The position numbers and the translations under genes were made by a program. A DNA stretch of 64,000 nt from Rhodopseudomonas palustris (lineage in GTDB: Bacteria > Pseudomonadota > Alphaproteobacteria > Rhizobiales > Xanthobacteraceae), in the NCBI RefSeq assembly GCF_034479375.1, contig NZ_CP140155.1, positions 1 through 64,000 on the forward strand. The letters run 5' to 3'. The notes beneath the pieces were generated by a model. That model was given only the letters and a program-made list of their open reading frames with translations. It searched no databases and was not told where the DNA came from. Below, piece by piece: positions 6,903 through 14,817 of the stretch (positions within the stretch are counted from its first letter, which is position 1; every line of letters begins with the position of its first letter).

Positions 6903-7200
6903 TTGTCGCGTGGCGTCTGCGGAGTCACGACCGAAGGGCTCTGGCCGCTTCCGGAAGGGTGGTGCTGGGTGCCGATCGGCGATGTTGTCGATCCAGTGAG
7001 AGCGACGGATCCAAAGTGCGATCTGGGCGAAAAGAACTTCCACCACATTGATCTTAGCGCGCTGGAGAACGGGCACGTTACCAAAGCTCACCTCATCTCT
7101 GGTCTCGAGGCGCCTTCGCGGGCGCGCCAAGTCGCACAAGCTGGAGATACTTTGTTTTCGTGCGTTCGAGTCTATCTGCAGAACATCGCGCTCCTGAAAC
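6903..7200 (+). pseudogene. N-terminal remnant of type I specificity subunit HsdS
   Basis: The frame reads EGLWPLPEGWCWVPIGDVV, then FHHIDLSALENGHV, SRARQVAQAGDTLFSCV and VYLQNIALL, the layout of the first target-recognition domain of an HsdS subunit (LPEGWxWVxLG start, later GDTLFS). Homology stops near 7200, where the frame turns into unrelated low-complexity residues. Intact HsdS proteins are about 400 residues with two such domains, so this is a relic. The local base composition is lower in GC than the flanks, a sign of imported DNA. No hsdM is present between hsdR and hsdS pieces. Confidence 0.75.
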
Positions 7201-7334
7201 GCTCCAAGGAAAATGCGCTTCAGCGTTGGACGCCTTCTCGGCGCCCCGAATTGGGCAGGCCCACCATCAGCTTAGTTGCTGCTTGCCCGCGCATTGTGCC
7301 GCTTGATGCATTCCGTCTCGCGTTCAAGCCGCCT

Positions 7335-7517
7335 TCACTCCTTCGCGTGCCGCGCCAGTTCCTTGCGCACGCTGGCTGCGGAGTTGCCGACCTTGTCGAT
7401 GATCTGCTGCAGTCGTTCTTTCGAGACGCCGAGTTGCTTCACCCATGACTTGACCTCGAAGCTCTCGTGCATGTTGATCTTGCTGCGGTCCTCGACGCCC
7501 CTCTTCTTGTTGTCCAT
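7335..7517 (-). CDS. DUF3606 family small protein
   Basis: A 60-residue protein beginning MDNKKRGVEDRSKIN and containing FEVKSWVKQLGVSKERL and KVGNSAASVRKELAR, the pattern of DUF3606 proteins found widely in alphaproteobacteria. Helical, soluble, function unknown; family members are often found near stress genes. The start at 7517 is chosen because the family begins at this Met; the upstream extension to 7595 is unlike it. It overlaps nothing and is next to a GlsB-type membrane protein on the same strand. Confidence 0.8.
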   Translation of the reverse strand: MDNKKRGVEDRSKINMHESFEVKSWVKQLGVSKERLQQIIDKVGNSAASVRKELARHAKE

Positions 7518-7628
7518 CGTTGATGTCCTGCATGGGAAGAGGGGACGTCGATCACGGGGTGAAGTCGAACCGAACCTGCCTGGCGTCGCGGCCACGTCGC
7601 CATGGCCGCCGCTTTGCGAGCGTGACGA

Positions 7629-7889
7629 CTATGCGGTCCGTCGGCGGCCGGCGATGAAGCCGTAGATCACCAGCACGATGAGGGCGCCGACGACGGCTCC
7701 GATCAGACCCGCGCCCTGATCCGCGCTGTACCAGCCGAGTGACTGCCCCAGAAAGGTCGCGACGAAAGCGCCGACGATGCCGAGGATCGTGGTCATGATG
7801 AAGCCCGACGGCTCGTTGTCGCCCGGCATCAGGAATTTGGCGATGACGCCGGCGACGAAGCCGATGATGATAATCCAGAGAATACCCAT
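7629..7889 (-). CDS. GlsB/YeaQ/YmgE family stress membrane protein
   Basis: An 86-residue protein with three hydrophobic segments: residues 1-19 (MGILWIIIIGFVAGVIAKF), about 30-50 (FIMTTILGIVGAFVATFLG) and about 60-80 (GAGLIGAVVGALIVLVIYGF), separated by a short loop with MPGDNEPSG. This is the transglycosylase-associated protein family (YeaQ/YmgE), inner-membrane proteins induced by stress, with no proven enzymatic role. The length is normal. It probably forms part of a set of small stress genes (7335-8178). Confidence 0.9.
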   Translation of the reverse strand: MGILWIIIIGFVAGVIAKFLMPGDNEPSGFIMTTILGIVGAFVATFLGQSLGWYSADQGAGLIGAVVGALIVLVIYGFIAGRRRTA

Positions 7890-7980
7890 GTGGTCGCTCC
7901 CATGTTCTGGGAGGCAGAACGCCGGTCCATCAACTCGGTTCCAGGCGCAACGCGCGACTCGGGCGGCGGTCCTGCGCGAG

Positions 7981-8178
7981 CTAACCGCCCGCGGCCTCCG
8001 CCTCCGCCTCCGCCTCCCGCATGAACTCCGCCTCGAACATGCCGGCGGCGTGGGCGCCGTCGTCGTCGACGCTTTCGATGCGGATCATGCGGCGGCCGAA
8101 CGGGTCGTCCCATTGCTGGATCACCATGACGCGGTGGCCCTGATAGCGGTAGGTCTTCCACATTTCAGCCTCTCGCAT
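7981..8178 (-). CDS. hypothetical protein with acidic Ala-Glu tail
   Basis: A 65-residue protein, or 60 residues if it starts at the second Met at 8163. The core WKTYRYQGHRVMVIQQW, followed by GRRMIRIESVDDDG, looks like a small beta-rich fold. The C-terminus is a repetitive EAEFMREAEAEAEAAGG tract encoded by a simple codon repeat. I do not recognise a family. It has coding-like composition and is isolated between small stress genes and an NTF2-like gene on the same strand. Confidence 0.55.
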   Translation of the reverse strand: MREAEMWKTYRYQGHRVMVIQQWDDPFGRRMIRIESVDDDGAHAAGMFEAEFMREAEAEAEAAGG

Positions 8179-8217
8179 GGCGTCCTCCGCGCTCGGGCCT
8201 GATCTCGCGCCGCGCGC

Positions 8218-8631
8218 TCACGGCGTGATCCAGGTCTCCTGCAGATGTCGCCATACCGGCGTCGGCCGGTCGGCGCGGGCGATCAGCAGCGCGGTGGAGA
8301 GCCGGTCGGTGGTGCCGCTGTCCTGGATCTGCCGCTCGCAATAGGTGACGAGCGCCGTGGACGCGTCGAGATAGCGCACCACCACGTCGCTGATCTGCAT
8401 GATCAGCGTCGGCCGCGATCCGCGCATCGTCGGCAGTCCGCTGGAGAACTGCTCGTAGGTCAGCACCTTGCCGGCCGGCGTCACCATGGTGAAGCCCTCG
8501 TCGAAGCGGGCGCGGATTGCGGCCGGATCGTCGGTGCCCTCGGCGCGGAACCAGGCCTGCAACAGGCGATGCAGCGCGTCCGCTTCCAGCGGCACAGCCT
8601 CGGCGAATGAAAGCGCGGTCGTTGTGGTCAT
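8218..8631 (-). CDS. DUF4440/NTF2-like protein
   Basis: A 137-residue cone-shaped NTF2/SnoaL-type fold protein: an N-terminal helix (ALHRLLQAWFRAEGTDD), the strand FDEGFTMVTPAGKVLTYEQF, then VVVRYLDASTALVTYCERQI and the final VWRHLQETWITP. Members of this fold act as small-ligand enzymes or accessory proteins. It is the last gene of a seven-gene minus-strand operon encoding an aromatic hydroxylation pathway, 38 bases after the next NTF2-like gene. A catalytic residue cannot be assigned from sequence alone. A role as accessory to ring-hydroxylating enzymes is inferred from the operon. Confidence 0.75.
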   Translation of the reverse strand: MTTTTALSFAEAVPLEADALHRLLQAWFRAEGTDDPAAIRARFDEGFTMVTPAGKVLTYEQFSSGLPTMRGSRPTLIMQISDVVVRYLDASTALVTYCERQIQDSGTTDRLSTALLIARADRPTPVWRHLQETWITP

Positions 8632-8669
8632 CTGGCTTGTCCTTCAGCTCGTCGAATATGCAGGATCGC

Positions 8670-9236
8670 TCACGGCTGCATCAGTACTGATTTCTCCGGC
8701 ACGCTCTGCGCCCAGCCCGGCGTCAGCGGCGCGACGAACAGATTCTCGGTGCGCGTGCGCGCCACTTTCCAGACGCCGTCCTCCTTGCGGAACAGATTGT
8801 TCAGCCGGCTCGAGCGCAGCAGCGACGAGCCGTCGGTGAAGATCCACGGCTGGCAATGCACCCATTGACCATCGGCCTCGTCGCCGCGGACGTGGATCTG
8901 CTCGGAGGTGAGATAGTGCACGTTCAGCACCAGCCCCGGAACCCGCGCCGGTCCCCAGAACCCCTGGAAGTGCTTGCGGATCGCGGCCTTGCCGACGCTG
9001 CGGCCGAACTGATTGTCGTAATAGGCGCCGACGCCCTCCCAGATCGCGTCCTCGGTGTAGAGGTCGAGGATGCGCTCGATCCGCTCGTCGTCGTTGTCGA
9101 CGCCGAATTCGGGGCAGGGCGTGTCGCACAGAAACATGTAGCGCGCCTGGATGCGGCGGATATCCGCCTCCGCGCGCAGCGTGGCGACCTCGTCCTGCAG
9201 CGCCGTCACGGTCGATGCGAGCTGTTCGATATTCAT
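8670..9236 (-). CDS. SnoaL-like protein, possible IacI homologue
   Basis: A 188-residue NTF2/SnoaL-like protein. It has a coiled N-terminal segment (LASTVTALQDEVATLRAEAD), then the fold core IRRIQARYMFLCD, ILDLYTEDAIWEGVG, AIRKHFQGFW and a hydrophobic second sheet. The iac clusters for indole-3-acetate breakdown include a SnoaL-like protein (IacI), and this gene lies in an operon with the other iac-type genes, so it is the best candidate for it. The start at 9236 (MNIEQLAS) avoids a long upstream extension that would overlap the flavin reductase. The exact reaction in the pathway is not settled by the sequence. Confidence 0.75.
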   Translation of the reverse strand: MNIEQLASTVTALQDEVATLRAEADIRRIQARYMFLCDTPCPEFGVDNDDERIERILDLYTEDAIWEGVGAYYDNQFGRSVGKAAIRKHFQGFWGPARVPGLVLNVHYLTSEQIHVRGDEADGQWVHCQPWIFTDGSSLLRSSRLNNLFRKEDGVWKVARTRTENLFVAPLTPGWAQSVPEKSVLMQP

Positions 9237-9268
9237 CGGGATACGGGCTTTCTCTGGTCGGGGCGGGA

Positions 9269-9799
9269 TCAGTCCTGGTGGCATAGTTCGCGCCGCGCCG
9301 GCGCGATGTCGTGATAGGAGCGGTTGAAGTAGATCAGCCCCTCCGGCTGCCCGCCGAGCGCGATCGCCCGCACGCGGCAGAAGAATACGCTGTGGGTGCC
9401 GATCTCGGTGATCTGCGCGATCGTGCAATCGAGGCTCACCACGGCGTCGGCGAGCGCCGGCGCGCCGGTCGTCAGCACCCGCCATTGCGCGCCGGCGAAG
9501 CGCTCCTCCACCGGGATGCCGCCGCGACCGAACAGCGACGACAATTCTTGGTGCCGGCTCGCCAGCACGTTGACGCAGAGCACGCCGTTCTGCGACAGCG
9601 CCGCATGGACGTTGGACGCGCGGTTGACGCAGACCAGCAGCGTCGGCGGATCGTCGGTGACGCTGCACACCGCCGAGGCGGTGAGGCCATGCAGCCCGGC
9701 CGCGCCGTCGGTGGTGATGATGTTGACGGCTGCGCCGAGCCGGCTCATCGCCTCGCGGAATTCGTCGCGTTCGACCGTGGGCGTCATCGCGGGCCTCAT
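9269..9799 (-). CDS. flavin reductase (HpaC/IacG-like)
   Basis: A 176-residue NAD(P)H:flavin oxidoreductase of the small-component family. Family features: FREAMSRLGAAVNIITTDG at the start, GLTASAVCSVTDDPPTLLVCVN in the flavin-binding loop, NGVLCVNVLA, and HSVFFCRVRAIAL near the end. It supplies reduced FMN or FAD to a two-component monooxygenase, here most likely the acyl-CoA-dehydrogenase-like oxygenase at 12387-13547. The gene start overlaps the end of the SDR by 4 bases (ATGA-type coupling). In iac operons the corresponding gene is iacG. Confidence 0.88.
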   Translation of the reverse strand: MRPAMTPTVERDEFREAMSRLGAAVNIITTDGAAGLHGLTASAVCSVTDDPPTLLVCVNRASNVHAALSQNGVLCVNVLASRHQELSSLFGRGGIPVEERFAGAQWRVLTTGAPALADAVVSLDCTIAQITEIGTHSVFFCRVRAIALGGQPEGLIYFNRSYHDIAPARRELCHQD

Positions 9800-10560
9800 C
9801 GCATGAACAGCCCGCCATTGACGTCCCAGGTCGCGCCGGAGACGAAGCCGGATTCCGGCGACGCCAGTTGCAGCACGAGCTGCGCGACGAATTTGGGATC
9901 GCCGATGTCGCCGACCGGGATGTTCGCCTTGAACTCGGCGAAGCGCTCGGCCGGCACCGTCTTGTGCACGATCGGCAGATCGAGCGGCCCGGGCGCGATC
10001 GCGTTGACGGTGACGCCCGACTTGCCGAGATCGCGCGCGAAAACCTTGGTCAGCGTGACGATGCCGCCTTTCGACGCCGCATAGTGCGCGCCGGTGGCGG
10101 TGCCGCCGTTCTGGCCGGCGAGCGACGCCATGTTGACGATGCGGCCGTGGCCGGCATCGCGGAAATACGCGCCGAACACCTGGCAGCCTAGAAACGTGCC
10201 GCGCAGATTGACCGCGATCACCGCGTCGAATTCCTCCGGCGAGATTTCCATCACCGGCCGCGCCACTGTGACGGCGGCGTTGTTGACCAGCACATGCGCG
10301 CCGCCCCAGCGCGCCAGCAGCGCCGCCAGCGCCGCGTCGAAATCGCTTTTGGCGCGAACATCGAGCTTCAGCGCGATCGCCGATGCGCCGCCCGGGTCCA
10401 GCCGCGATGCGACGGTGCGCGCCGCCGCCTCGTCGATGTCGGCGACGGCGACGCGATAGCCCGCGCCGTGCAGCGCGCCGGCGATGATCTCGCCGAGGCC
10501 GCCGCCGCCGCCGGTGACCAGCGCGACGCGGCCGCCGCTGTTGGCGGAGGGGGCGCTCAT
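9796..10560 (-). CDS. short-chain dehydrogenase/reductase (IacE-like)
   Basis: A 254-residue classical SDR. The NAD(P) site is VTGGGGGLGEII, the downstream NNAA motif is at about residue 92, and the catalytic YAASK is at about residue 157. NAIAPGPL closes the nucleotide site. The start overlaps the preceding dioxygenase beta gene by 4 bases, so it is translated with it. In a ring-hydroxylating operon such an enzyme may oxidise a dihydrodiol or act on the hydroxylated indole intermediate; in iac clusters the SDR is IacE. Substrate assignment is by context. Confidence 0.88.
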   Translation of the reverse strand: MSAPSANSGGRVALVTGGGGGLGEIIAGALHGAGYRVAVADIDEAAARTVASRLDPGGASAIALKLDVRAKSDFDAALAALLARWGGAHVLVNNAAVTVARPVMEISPEEFDAVIAVNLRGTFLGCQVFGAYFRDAGHGRIVNMASLAGQNGGTATGAHYAASKGGIVTLTKVFARDLGKSGVTVNAIAPGPLDLPIVHKTVPAERFAEFKANIPVGDIGDPKFVAQLVLQLASPESGFVSGATWDVNGGLFMR

Positions 10561-11066
10561 AGGATGTAGCCGATGCCGCCGAGCGCCTCGGTGGAGTTGA
10601 TCAGCCAGACCACCTTGCGGGCGATCTGCAGACCGGTCGAACCTCGCACCAGACGATAGGTGACGTCGCCGGTGTAGGTCCGCTCGCGGCCGCGACGATA
10701 TTCGGTGATGATCTGCGCGCAGCGCAGCTCGCAGGAGGCTTCGTCAGTCTGCAGCAGGCGGAAGCGCGACAGCGACCGCACCGTCAGCGCCACCGGCGAA
10801 GCCGAGATCGACTGACCGTTGAGCAAACGCTCGACGCGCTTCTTGCGCATCCCGTGATCGTCATAGGCGTAGTTCAGGCTGTTCTCGAAATCGGTCGTGC
10901 CCGGTTCGATCGGCACGATGTAGAGCGCGTCGGCGGTCCACTGCGCCAGCCACTCGTCATAGATGGCGTGGTCGAGCAGATCGGCCTCGTACCAGGCGAA
11001 TTCCATCGCCTCGGCGAGCGTGACGGGCAGGGAAGTGGTCGCGGGAATCGTCATGGGCATGTTCAT
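10557..11066 (-). CDS. iacD: Rieske ring-hydroxylating dioxygenase beta subunit
   Basis: A 169-residue small subunit with the NTF2-like fold of ring-hydroxylating dioxygenases: EAMEFAWYEADLLD, EWLAQWTADALYIVPIEP, MRKKRVERLLNG, SASPVALTVRSLSRF and the terminal strands QIARKVVWLINS. It forms an alpha3beta3 complex with the large subunit encoded just upstream and has a structural role. The start at 11066 (MNMPMT) lies 2 bases after the alpha stop; an in-frame Met at 11093 would overlap the alpha gene. Called IacD-like because of the surrounding gene set; family membership is secure, pathway membership is inferred. Confidence 0.88.
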   Translation of the reverse strand: MNMPMTIPATTSLPVTLAEAMEFAWYEADLLDHAIYDEWLAQWTADALYIVPIEPGTTDFENSLNYAYDDHGMRKKRVERLLNGQSISASPVALTVRSLSRFRLLQTDEASCELRCAQIITEYRRGRERTYTGDVTYRLVRGSTGLQIARKVVWLINSTEALGGIGYIL

Positions 11067-11068
11067 GG

Positions 11069-12340
11069 TCAGACCGTCATCATCCGCTTCCATTGATCAT
11101 AGGCGGCGCGCATGCCGGTCTCGGCGCTGACGTCGCTGCGGTGCCGGCCATCCGGCAGGCTCTCTTCCTTTGGAAAACCACGGTTCAGCATGATCCACAT
11201 CTCGTCGCCGCCCTGCGCACCGTGCTGGACGCGGTCCCACACCTCGGCATCGTCGGGGCTGCCGAAGCCCATCGGGCCCTGGAAGAATTCGTGCAGCCGG
11301 ATGCGGGCGCGGTTGGCCGCGGCGGGGCCGCCGTCCATCCCGATCGCGATGTGGCGGATCTCGGTCTCGTTCACCGAGACCGGCTGCAGCACGCGGAAGA
11401 ACGCCATCGAGCAGGCGACGTTCGGGAATAAATTGATGTTGAAGCCGGAGCCGCCCACGGCGCGGACCATGCGCCGGACTTCGAGGTCGGAGTAGCCCTC
11501 CGCCGCGAGCTCCTTGGCGAGATCGGCGAACTTCTCCGGGATCGGCGCCTCGAGATTGTCGTCGAGATCGATCAGTTCGGGGATCATCACCATCACGCTG
11601 TGGCCGTTGCCGAGATCCTCGACGAAGCCGCCATTGTTCAGCATGTCGAGCTGCTGCTCGGTCTCCTTGTCGACCGCGGTGAGGAACGACTTGTGAACCA
11701 GCGGGAAGTGATAGGCGTCGGTAGTGTTCTCGAGCTGGATCTTCCAGTTGCCGGGGAAGCGGAACTTGTGCTCGCCCAGCGTCTTCACCGGATAGCCGCC
11801 GCCCTGCTTCATGAACAGGTCGATCCACTTCTTGGCGGGGCCGAGGAAGTCGGCGAGCGGCTCGATGTCGTCGCGGAAGGTCGCGAAGATCAGGCCGTTG
11901 TATTCCTCGACTCGCAGCGACTTCAAAGACAGCTCGTTGCGGTCGAGCGTCTTCTCGTCGTAGCCGTTCTCGTACGGCACACCGCGCAGCTTGCCGTCGA
12001 GCGAATAGCCCCAGCCGTGATACGGGCAGACCAGGCTCGAGGTCTTGCCCTTGCGCACTTCGCACAGCGTCGCGCCGCGATGCCGGCAGCGGTTGAGGTG
12101 GACGTGGACCTTGCCCTTGCGGTCGCGAACCACGATCACCGGCTCGAGCCCGACCTGCGCCATCTTGAAGTCGCCGTTGTTCGGGATCTCGCTGACATGC
12201 GCGACCCAGACCCAGGTGTTGCGGAAGATCTTGGTCATCTCGGCGTCGAAGATCGCCGGATCGGTGTAGAGCGGCGTGCGAACGCGATCCTTGCGGATCA
12301 GATCGTCGGGAGTGGTGGAGAGCTCCGCCAGGCTGGTCAT
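11069..12340 (-). CDS. iacC: Rieske ring-hydroxylating dioxygenase alpha subunit
   Basis: A 423-residue catalytic subunit. The Rieske [2Fe-2S] ligands are visible as CRHRGATLC and, 20 residues on, CPYHGW (residues about 85-110). The mononuclear iron facial triad is carried by a segment around residue 210 (NTTDAYHFPLVHK: two His) with a later Asp. NxWVxVAHxSEIP near the start is typical. In the iac pathway IacC/IacD open the route from 3-hydroxy-2-oxindole-3-acetate to catechol. No ferredoxin or reductase gene (IacF) is in the operon, so electron delivery must come from elsewhere. Its neighbours are the beta subunit and the flavin monooxygenase. Confidence 0.9.
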   Translation of the reverse strand: MTSLAELSTTPDDLIRKDRVRTPLYTDPAIFDAEMTKIFRNTWVWVAHVSEIPNNGDFKMAQVGLEPVIVVRDRKGKVHVHLNRCRHRGATLCEVRKGKTSSLVCPYHGWGYSLDGKLRGVPYENGYDEKTLDRNELSLKSLRVEEYNGLIFATFRDDIEPLADFLGPAKKWIDLFMKQGGGYPVKTLGEHKFRFPGNWKIQLENTTDAYHFPLVHKSFLTAVDKETEQQLDMLNNGGFVEDLGNGHSVMVMIPELIDLDDNLEAPIPEKFADLAKELAAEGYSDLEVRRMVRAVGGSGFNINLFPNVACSMAFFRVLQPVSVNETEIRHIAIGMDGGPAAANRARIRLHEFFQGPMGFGSPDDAEVWDRVQHGAQGGDEMWIMLNRGFPKEESLPDGRHRSDVSAETGMRAAYDQWKRMMTV

Positions 12341-12386
12341 GTGTCTGATCCTTGTCGCTGGGAAATGGTCGGAGAGGGGCGCTGCA

Positions 12387-13547
12387 TCATGGATAGCCCG
12401 GGACCGAGGGCAGCCCGAGCAACACCCGCCCGGCGCTCTGCATCGTGCCCTCGTTGAGGAAGGCGTGCTGCGCGACGACGAAGCTGTCGGTCAGCGCCCG
12501 CGCCAGTGGATGGCCGTTGTAGATCGACGTGGTGCCGGTCAGTTCGGTCGCCATTCGCGTCACGTCGGCGCCGGTTTTCGCCGCGTGGCTCGCCGCCAGC
12601 CGCAGCACCGTGGTGGCTTCGACCGACGGCTTGTCGCCGGCGCGGACGATGCGCCAGGTCTCTTCGGTGGCGTCGTAGAAGAAGGCGCGGGCGGCGCGCA
12701 GGTTGGCCTCGGCCTTGGCGATCGCGACCTGCACATAGCCGCGGTCGGCGAGCTTCGGCGCGCCGGTGATCGACACCCGGCCGCCGGCCATGTCGATCAC
12801 TTCGTCGAGCGCGCCGCGTGCGACACCGAGCCCGACCACGGCGAGCACCTGCGCGGCGAGGCCGAGCGACGGATAGCGATAGATGTCGGCATCGACCGAA
12901 GCCGCGCCGCCGCGGATCAGCGTCCATTCCTCCGGCACGATCACGTCCCTGACGACCAGATCGTGGCTGCCGGTGCCTTCCAGCCCGATCACGTCCCAGT
13001 TCGGACGGATCTCCACTTTCTCCGCCGGCATCACCGCGACCCGCGGCAATCCGCCTGACGCATCGCCTTCGACCGAGATGCCGACGCCGATCAGCGAGGT
13101 GCCCATGCTGCCGCTGCCGAACTTCCAGGTGCCGTTGACGAGATAACCTTCCGGCACGCGCCTGGCCGGCTGCAGCGGGAACAGGCCGCCGGCGAACACC
13201 ACGTCCGGCCCGTTCGCATAGAGCTTGCGCAGCGTCGGCTCGGGCAGTGCGGCGAGATAGGTCGCCGCCGCGCCAAAGCTCGCGACCCAGCCGGTCGAGC
13301 CGTCGGCCTGCGCGATCTTCTCGATCATCCGGCAGAATTCGGCGGGACTACGTTCGTCGCCGCCGAACATCTTCGCCACCATGGCGCGATAGATGCCGGC
13401 CTTGCGCAGCCGCTCGATGATGTCCTGCGAGACGTGCTGCTGCGCGGTGAACTCGCTGCGGCGGGCGCGGATGTCGGCGATCAGCGCGTCGAAATCCTCG
13501 AGCGGCGCGGCCGGCTTCAGATGAATCACGCTGGCGAGGTCGTTCAT
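12387..13547 (-). CDS. iacA: acyl-CoA-dehydrogenase-fold flavin monooxygenase (IacA-like)
   Basis: A 386-residue group D flavoprotein monooxygenase: FGGDERSPAEFCRMIEKIA, ADGSTGWVASFGA, WKFGSGSMG, WDVIGLEGTGSHDL and the C-terminal FLNEGTMQSAGRVLLG. It has the acyl-CoA dehydrogenase fold but belongs to the branch that uses reduced flavin and oxygen to hydroxylate aromatics, with the reductase encoded at 9269-9799. In indole-3-acetate degraders this position is held by IacA, which adds oxygen to the indole ring. It is the first gene of the operon, with the promoter in 13548-14029 facing the divergent MarR gene. Identification as IacA rests on family plus operon, not on a substrate signature. Confidence 0.85.
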   Translation of the reverse strand: MNDLASVIHLKPAAPLEDFDALIADIRARRSEFTAQQHVSQDIIERLRKAGIYRAMVAKMFGGDERSPAEFCRMIEKIAQADGSTGWVASFGAAATYLAALPEPTLRKLYANGPDVVFAGGLFPLQPARRVPEGYLVNGTWKFGSGSMGTSLIGVGISVEGDASGGLPRVAVMPAEKVEIRPNWDVIGLEGTGSHDLVVRDVIVPEEWTLIRGGAASVDADIYRYPSLGLAAQVLAVVGLGVARGALDEVIDMAGGRVSITGAPKLADRGYVQVAIAKAEANLRAARAFFYDATEETWRIVRAGDKPSVEATTVLRLAASHAAKTGADVTRMATELTGTTSIYNGHPLARALTDSFVVAQHAFLNEGTMQSAGRVLLGLPSVPGYP

Positions 13548-14029
13548 GGTGCCCTCTTTGGCGTTGGCGCTGTTGGTCCTGCGCGCTGCGTCTCGACCGC
13601 GGAAAGTAACGATAGGTCATCGACCGTGTCTTCCACATGCGAAAGACAATCATGAACTACTCGAACTTTCCAGTGAATTATCGAGCGTCTCCGCATCAAT
13701 TTCGGGCGGCGCCGTGCTCGCTGCTTGCTCATTCTGCGAATGAGAGAGGCAATCGGAGCGCCGGACGCCACGGTTCCGGCGGTGCGCCGCGCGTACTACG
13801 CGGCCGACGTGCGCGGCGAACAGCGCCGGCGTCGCGCGTTCCGAATCGGCGTGGGGGCGGGAAGGCCGGCTTCCGCCGTCGGAACGCGCGCCTAGAATTA
13901 TTGTCGATTCCGCCGGGGAGATGTTGTCATTTTCCACGATCTCGGGAAGTGTCGTCGAAGCCCGCGCAGGCGCGGGTCGCGGCCGCGTGCACCGCGGCGG
14001 ACGTCGAACGGCAGGATCGGGACGGGCAG
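13548..14029. promoter_or_regulatory. divergent control region of the iac-like operon and marR
   Basis: A 480-base non-coding stretch between the divergent monooxygenase and MarR genes. It is AT-richer near 13630-13690 and contains an interrupted inverted element (CTCGA near 13658 and TCGAG near 13682). MarR proteins usually bind such palindromes between divergent genes. The operator itself is not identifiable with confidence. Confidence 0.5.
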
Positions 14030-14506
14030 ATGCAGATCAAGAGCGACGGGATGAAGCGGAGAATCCGGGCCGATGACAGCCGGTTCATCTCCAACCGGTC
14101 GCCGTTCTTCCACAATGTCCGGATGCTGGCGCGCTATTCGGCGCGGATGAACGCCATCCTCAAGCCGGCCGGGCTCGACGTGCCGAAATGGCGGGTGCTG
14201 ATGACGCTGACCGAGGGGCGGCCGCTCACCGTGTCGCAAATCGCCGACGAGGCGGTGGTGAACATCTCGACGATGGCCAAGATCATCAACCGGATGACGG
14301 ACGACGGGCTGGTGACGACCCGGACGTCGAGCTCCGACGCGCGATCCACCGAAGTCTTCATCACCCAGCAGGGCGAGCGCGTGCTCGAACTGGTGCGCGA
14401 GAAGGTCAACTATCTGTTCAAGGAAGCGCTGCGCGGCCTCACCAAGGCCGAGGTCCAGCTCCTCAACACGCTGTCAGTCAAGATTTACGACAACCTGTCG
14501 CCGTAG
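14030..14506 (+). CDS. MarR family transcriptional regulator (IacR-like)
   Basis: A 158-residue winged-helix regulator. Recognition helix and wing are seen in LTVSQIADEAVVNISTMAKIINRMTD and GLVTTRTSSSDARSTEVFIT; the flanking helices (NVRMLARYSARMNAIL, REKVNYLFKEALRGLTKAEVQLLN) form the dimer. iac operons are controlled by a MarR protein (IacR) that is released by indole-3-acetate, and this gene stands divergent to the operon. The start at 14030 gives the normal MarR length; a Met at 14051 is also possible. The liv-type importer follows on the same strand, and may be co-regulated. Confidence 0.85.
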   Translation: MQIKSDGMKRRIRADDSRFISNRSPFFHNVRMLARYSARMNAILKPAGLDVPKWRVLMTLTEGRPLTVSQIADEAVVNISTMAKIINRMTDDGLVTTRTSSSDARSTEVFITQQGERVLELVREKVNYLFKEALRGLTKAEVQLLNTLSVKIYDNLSP

Positions 14507-14817
14507 CGCGCCGACGGCTCCTGATCCCCGAAAACAACCGGCTTTTCGCGATCGGCCGCGCTGGAGGCGAGGCCGTGCGCCGCCGCGCCGCGCGTCGTCT
14601 GACTGCGAAAGCAGCAAAGCTCTGCGATAATATGTGCAGCGCGCCGTTTTAAGTTGCTTGATTGTTCGCTGGAATATTTCACTAATTGGGCGGTCACTGC
14701 AGACGGGAATTAGTCGCTTTAAAAACCCGCTCCTGCAGATGTCCGCGCCTGATCCGAGCGGCAGCCGCCGCGACGTCCCGGCCGCGGCCCCGCAACACGG
14801 ATGGGAAGAGGACGATC
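14507..14817. promoter_or_regulatory. spacer between marR and the importer operon
   Basis: A 311-base gap. The stretch 14640-14735 is clearly AT-richer than the surroundings (for example GGAATATTTCACTAATTGG) and probably carries the importer promoter and a MarR-type operator. No small gene is convincing here. Confidence 0.45.

Noticed and set aside
7200..7334. Continuation of the hsdS relic as a gene
   Set aside because: The frame after 7200 loses homology and becomes unrelated low-complexity residues.
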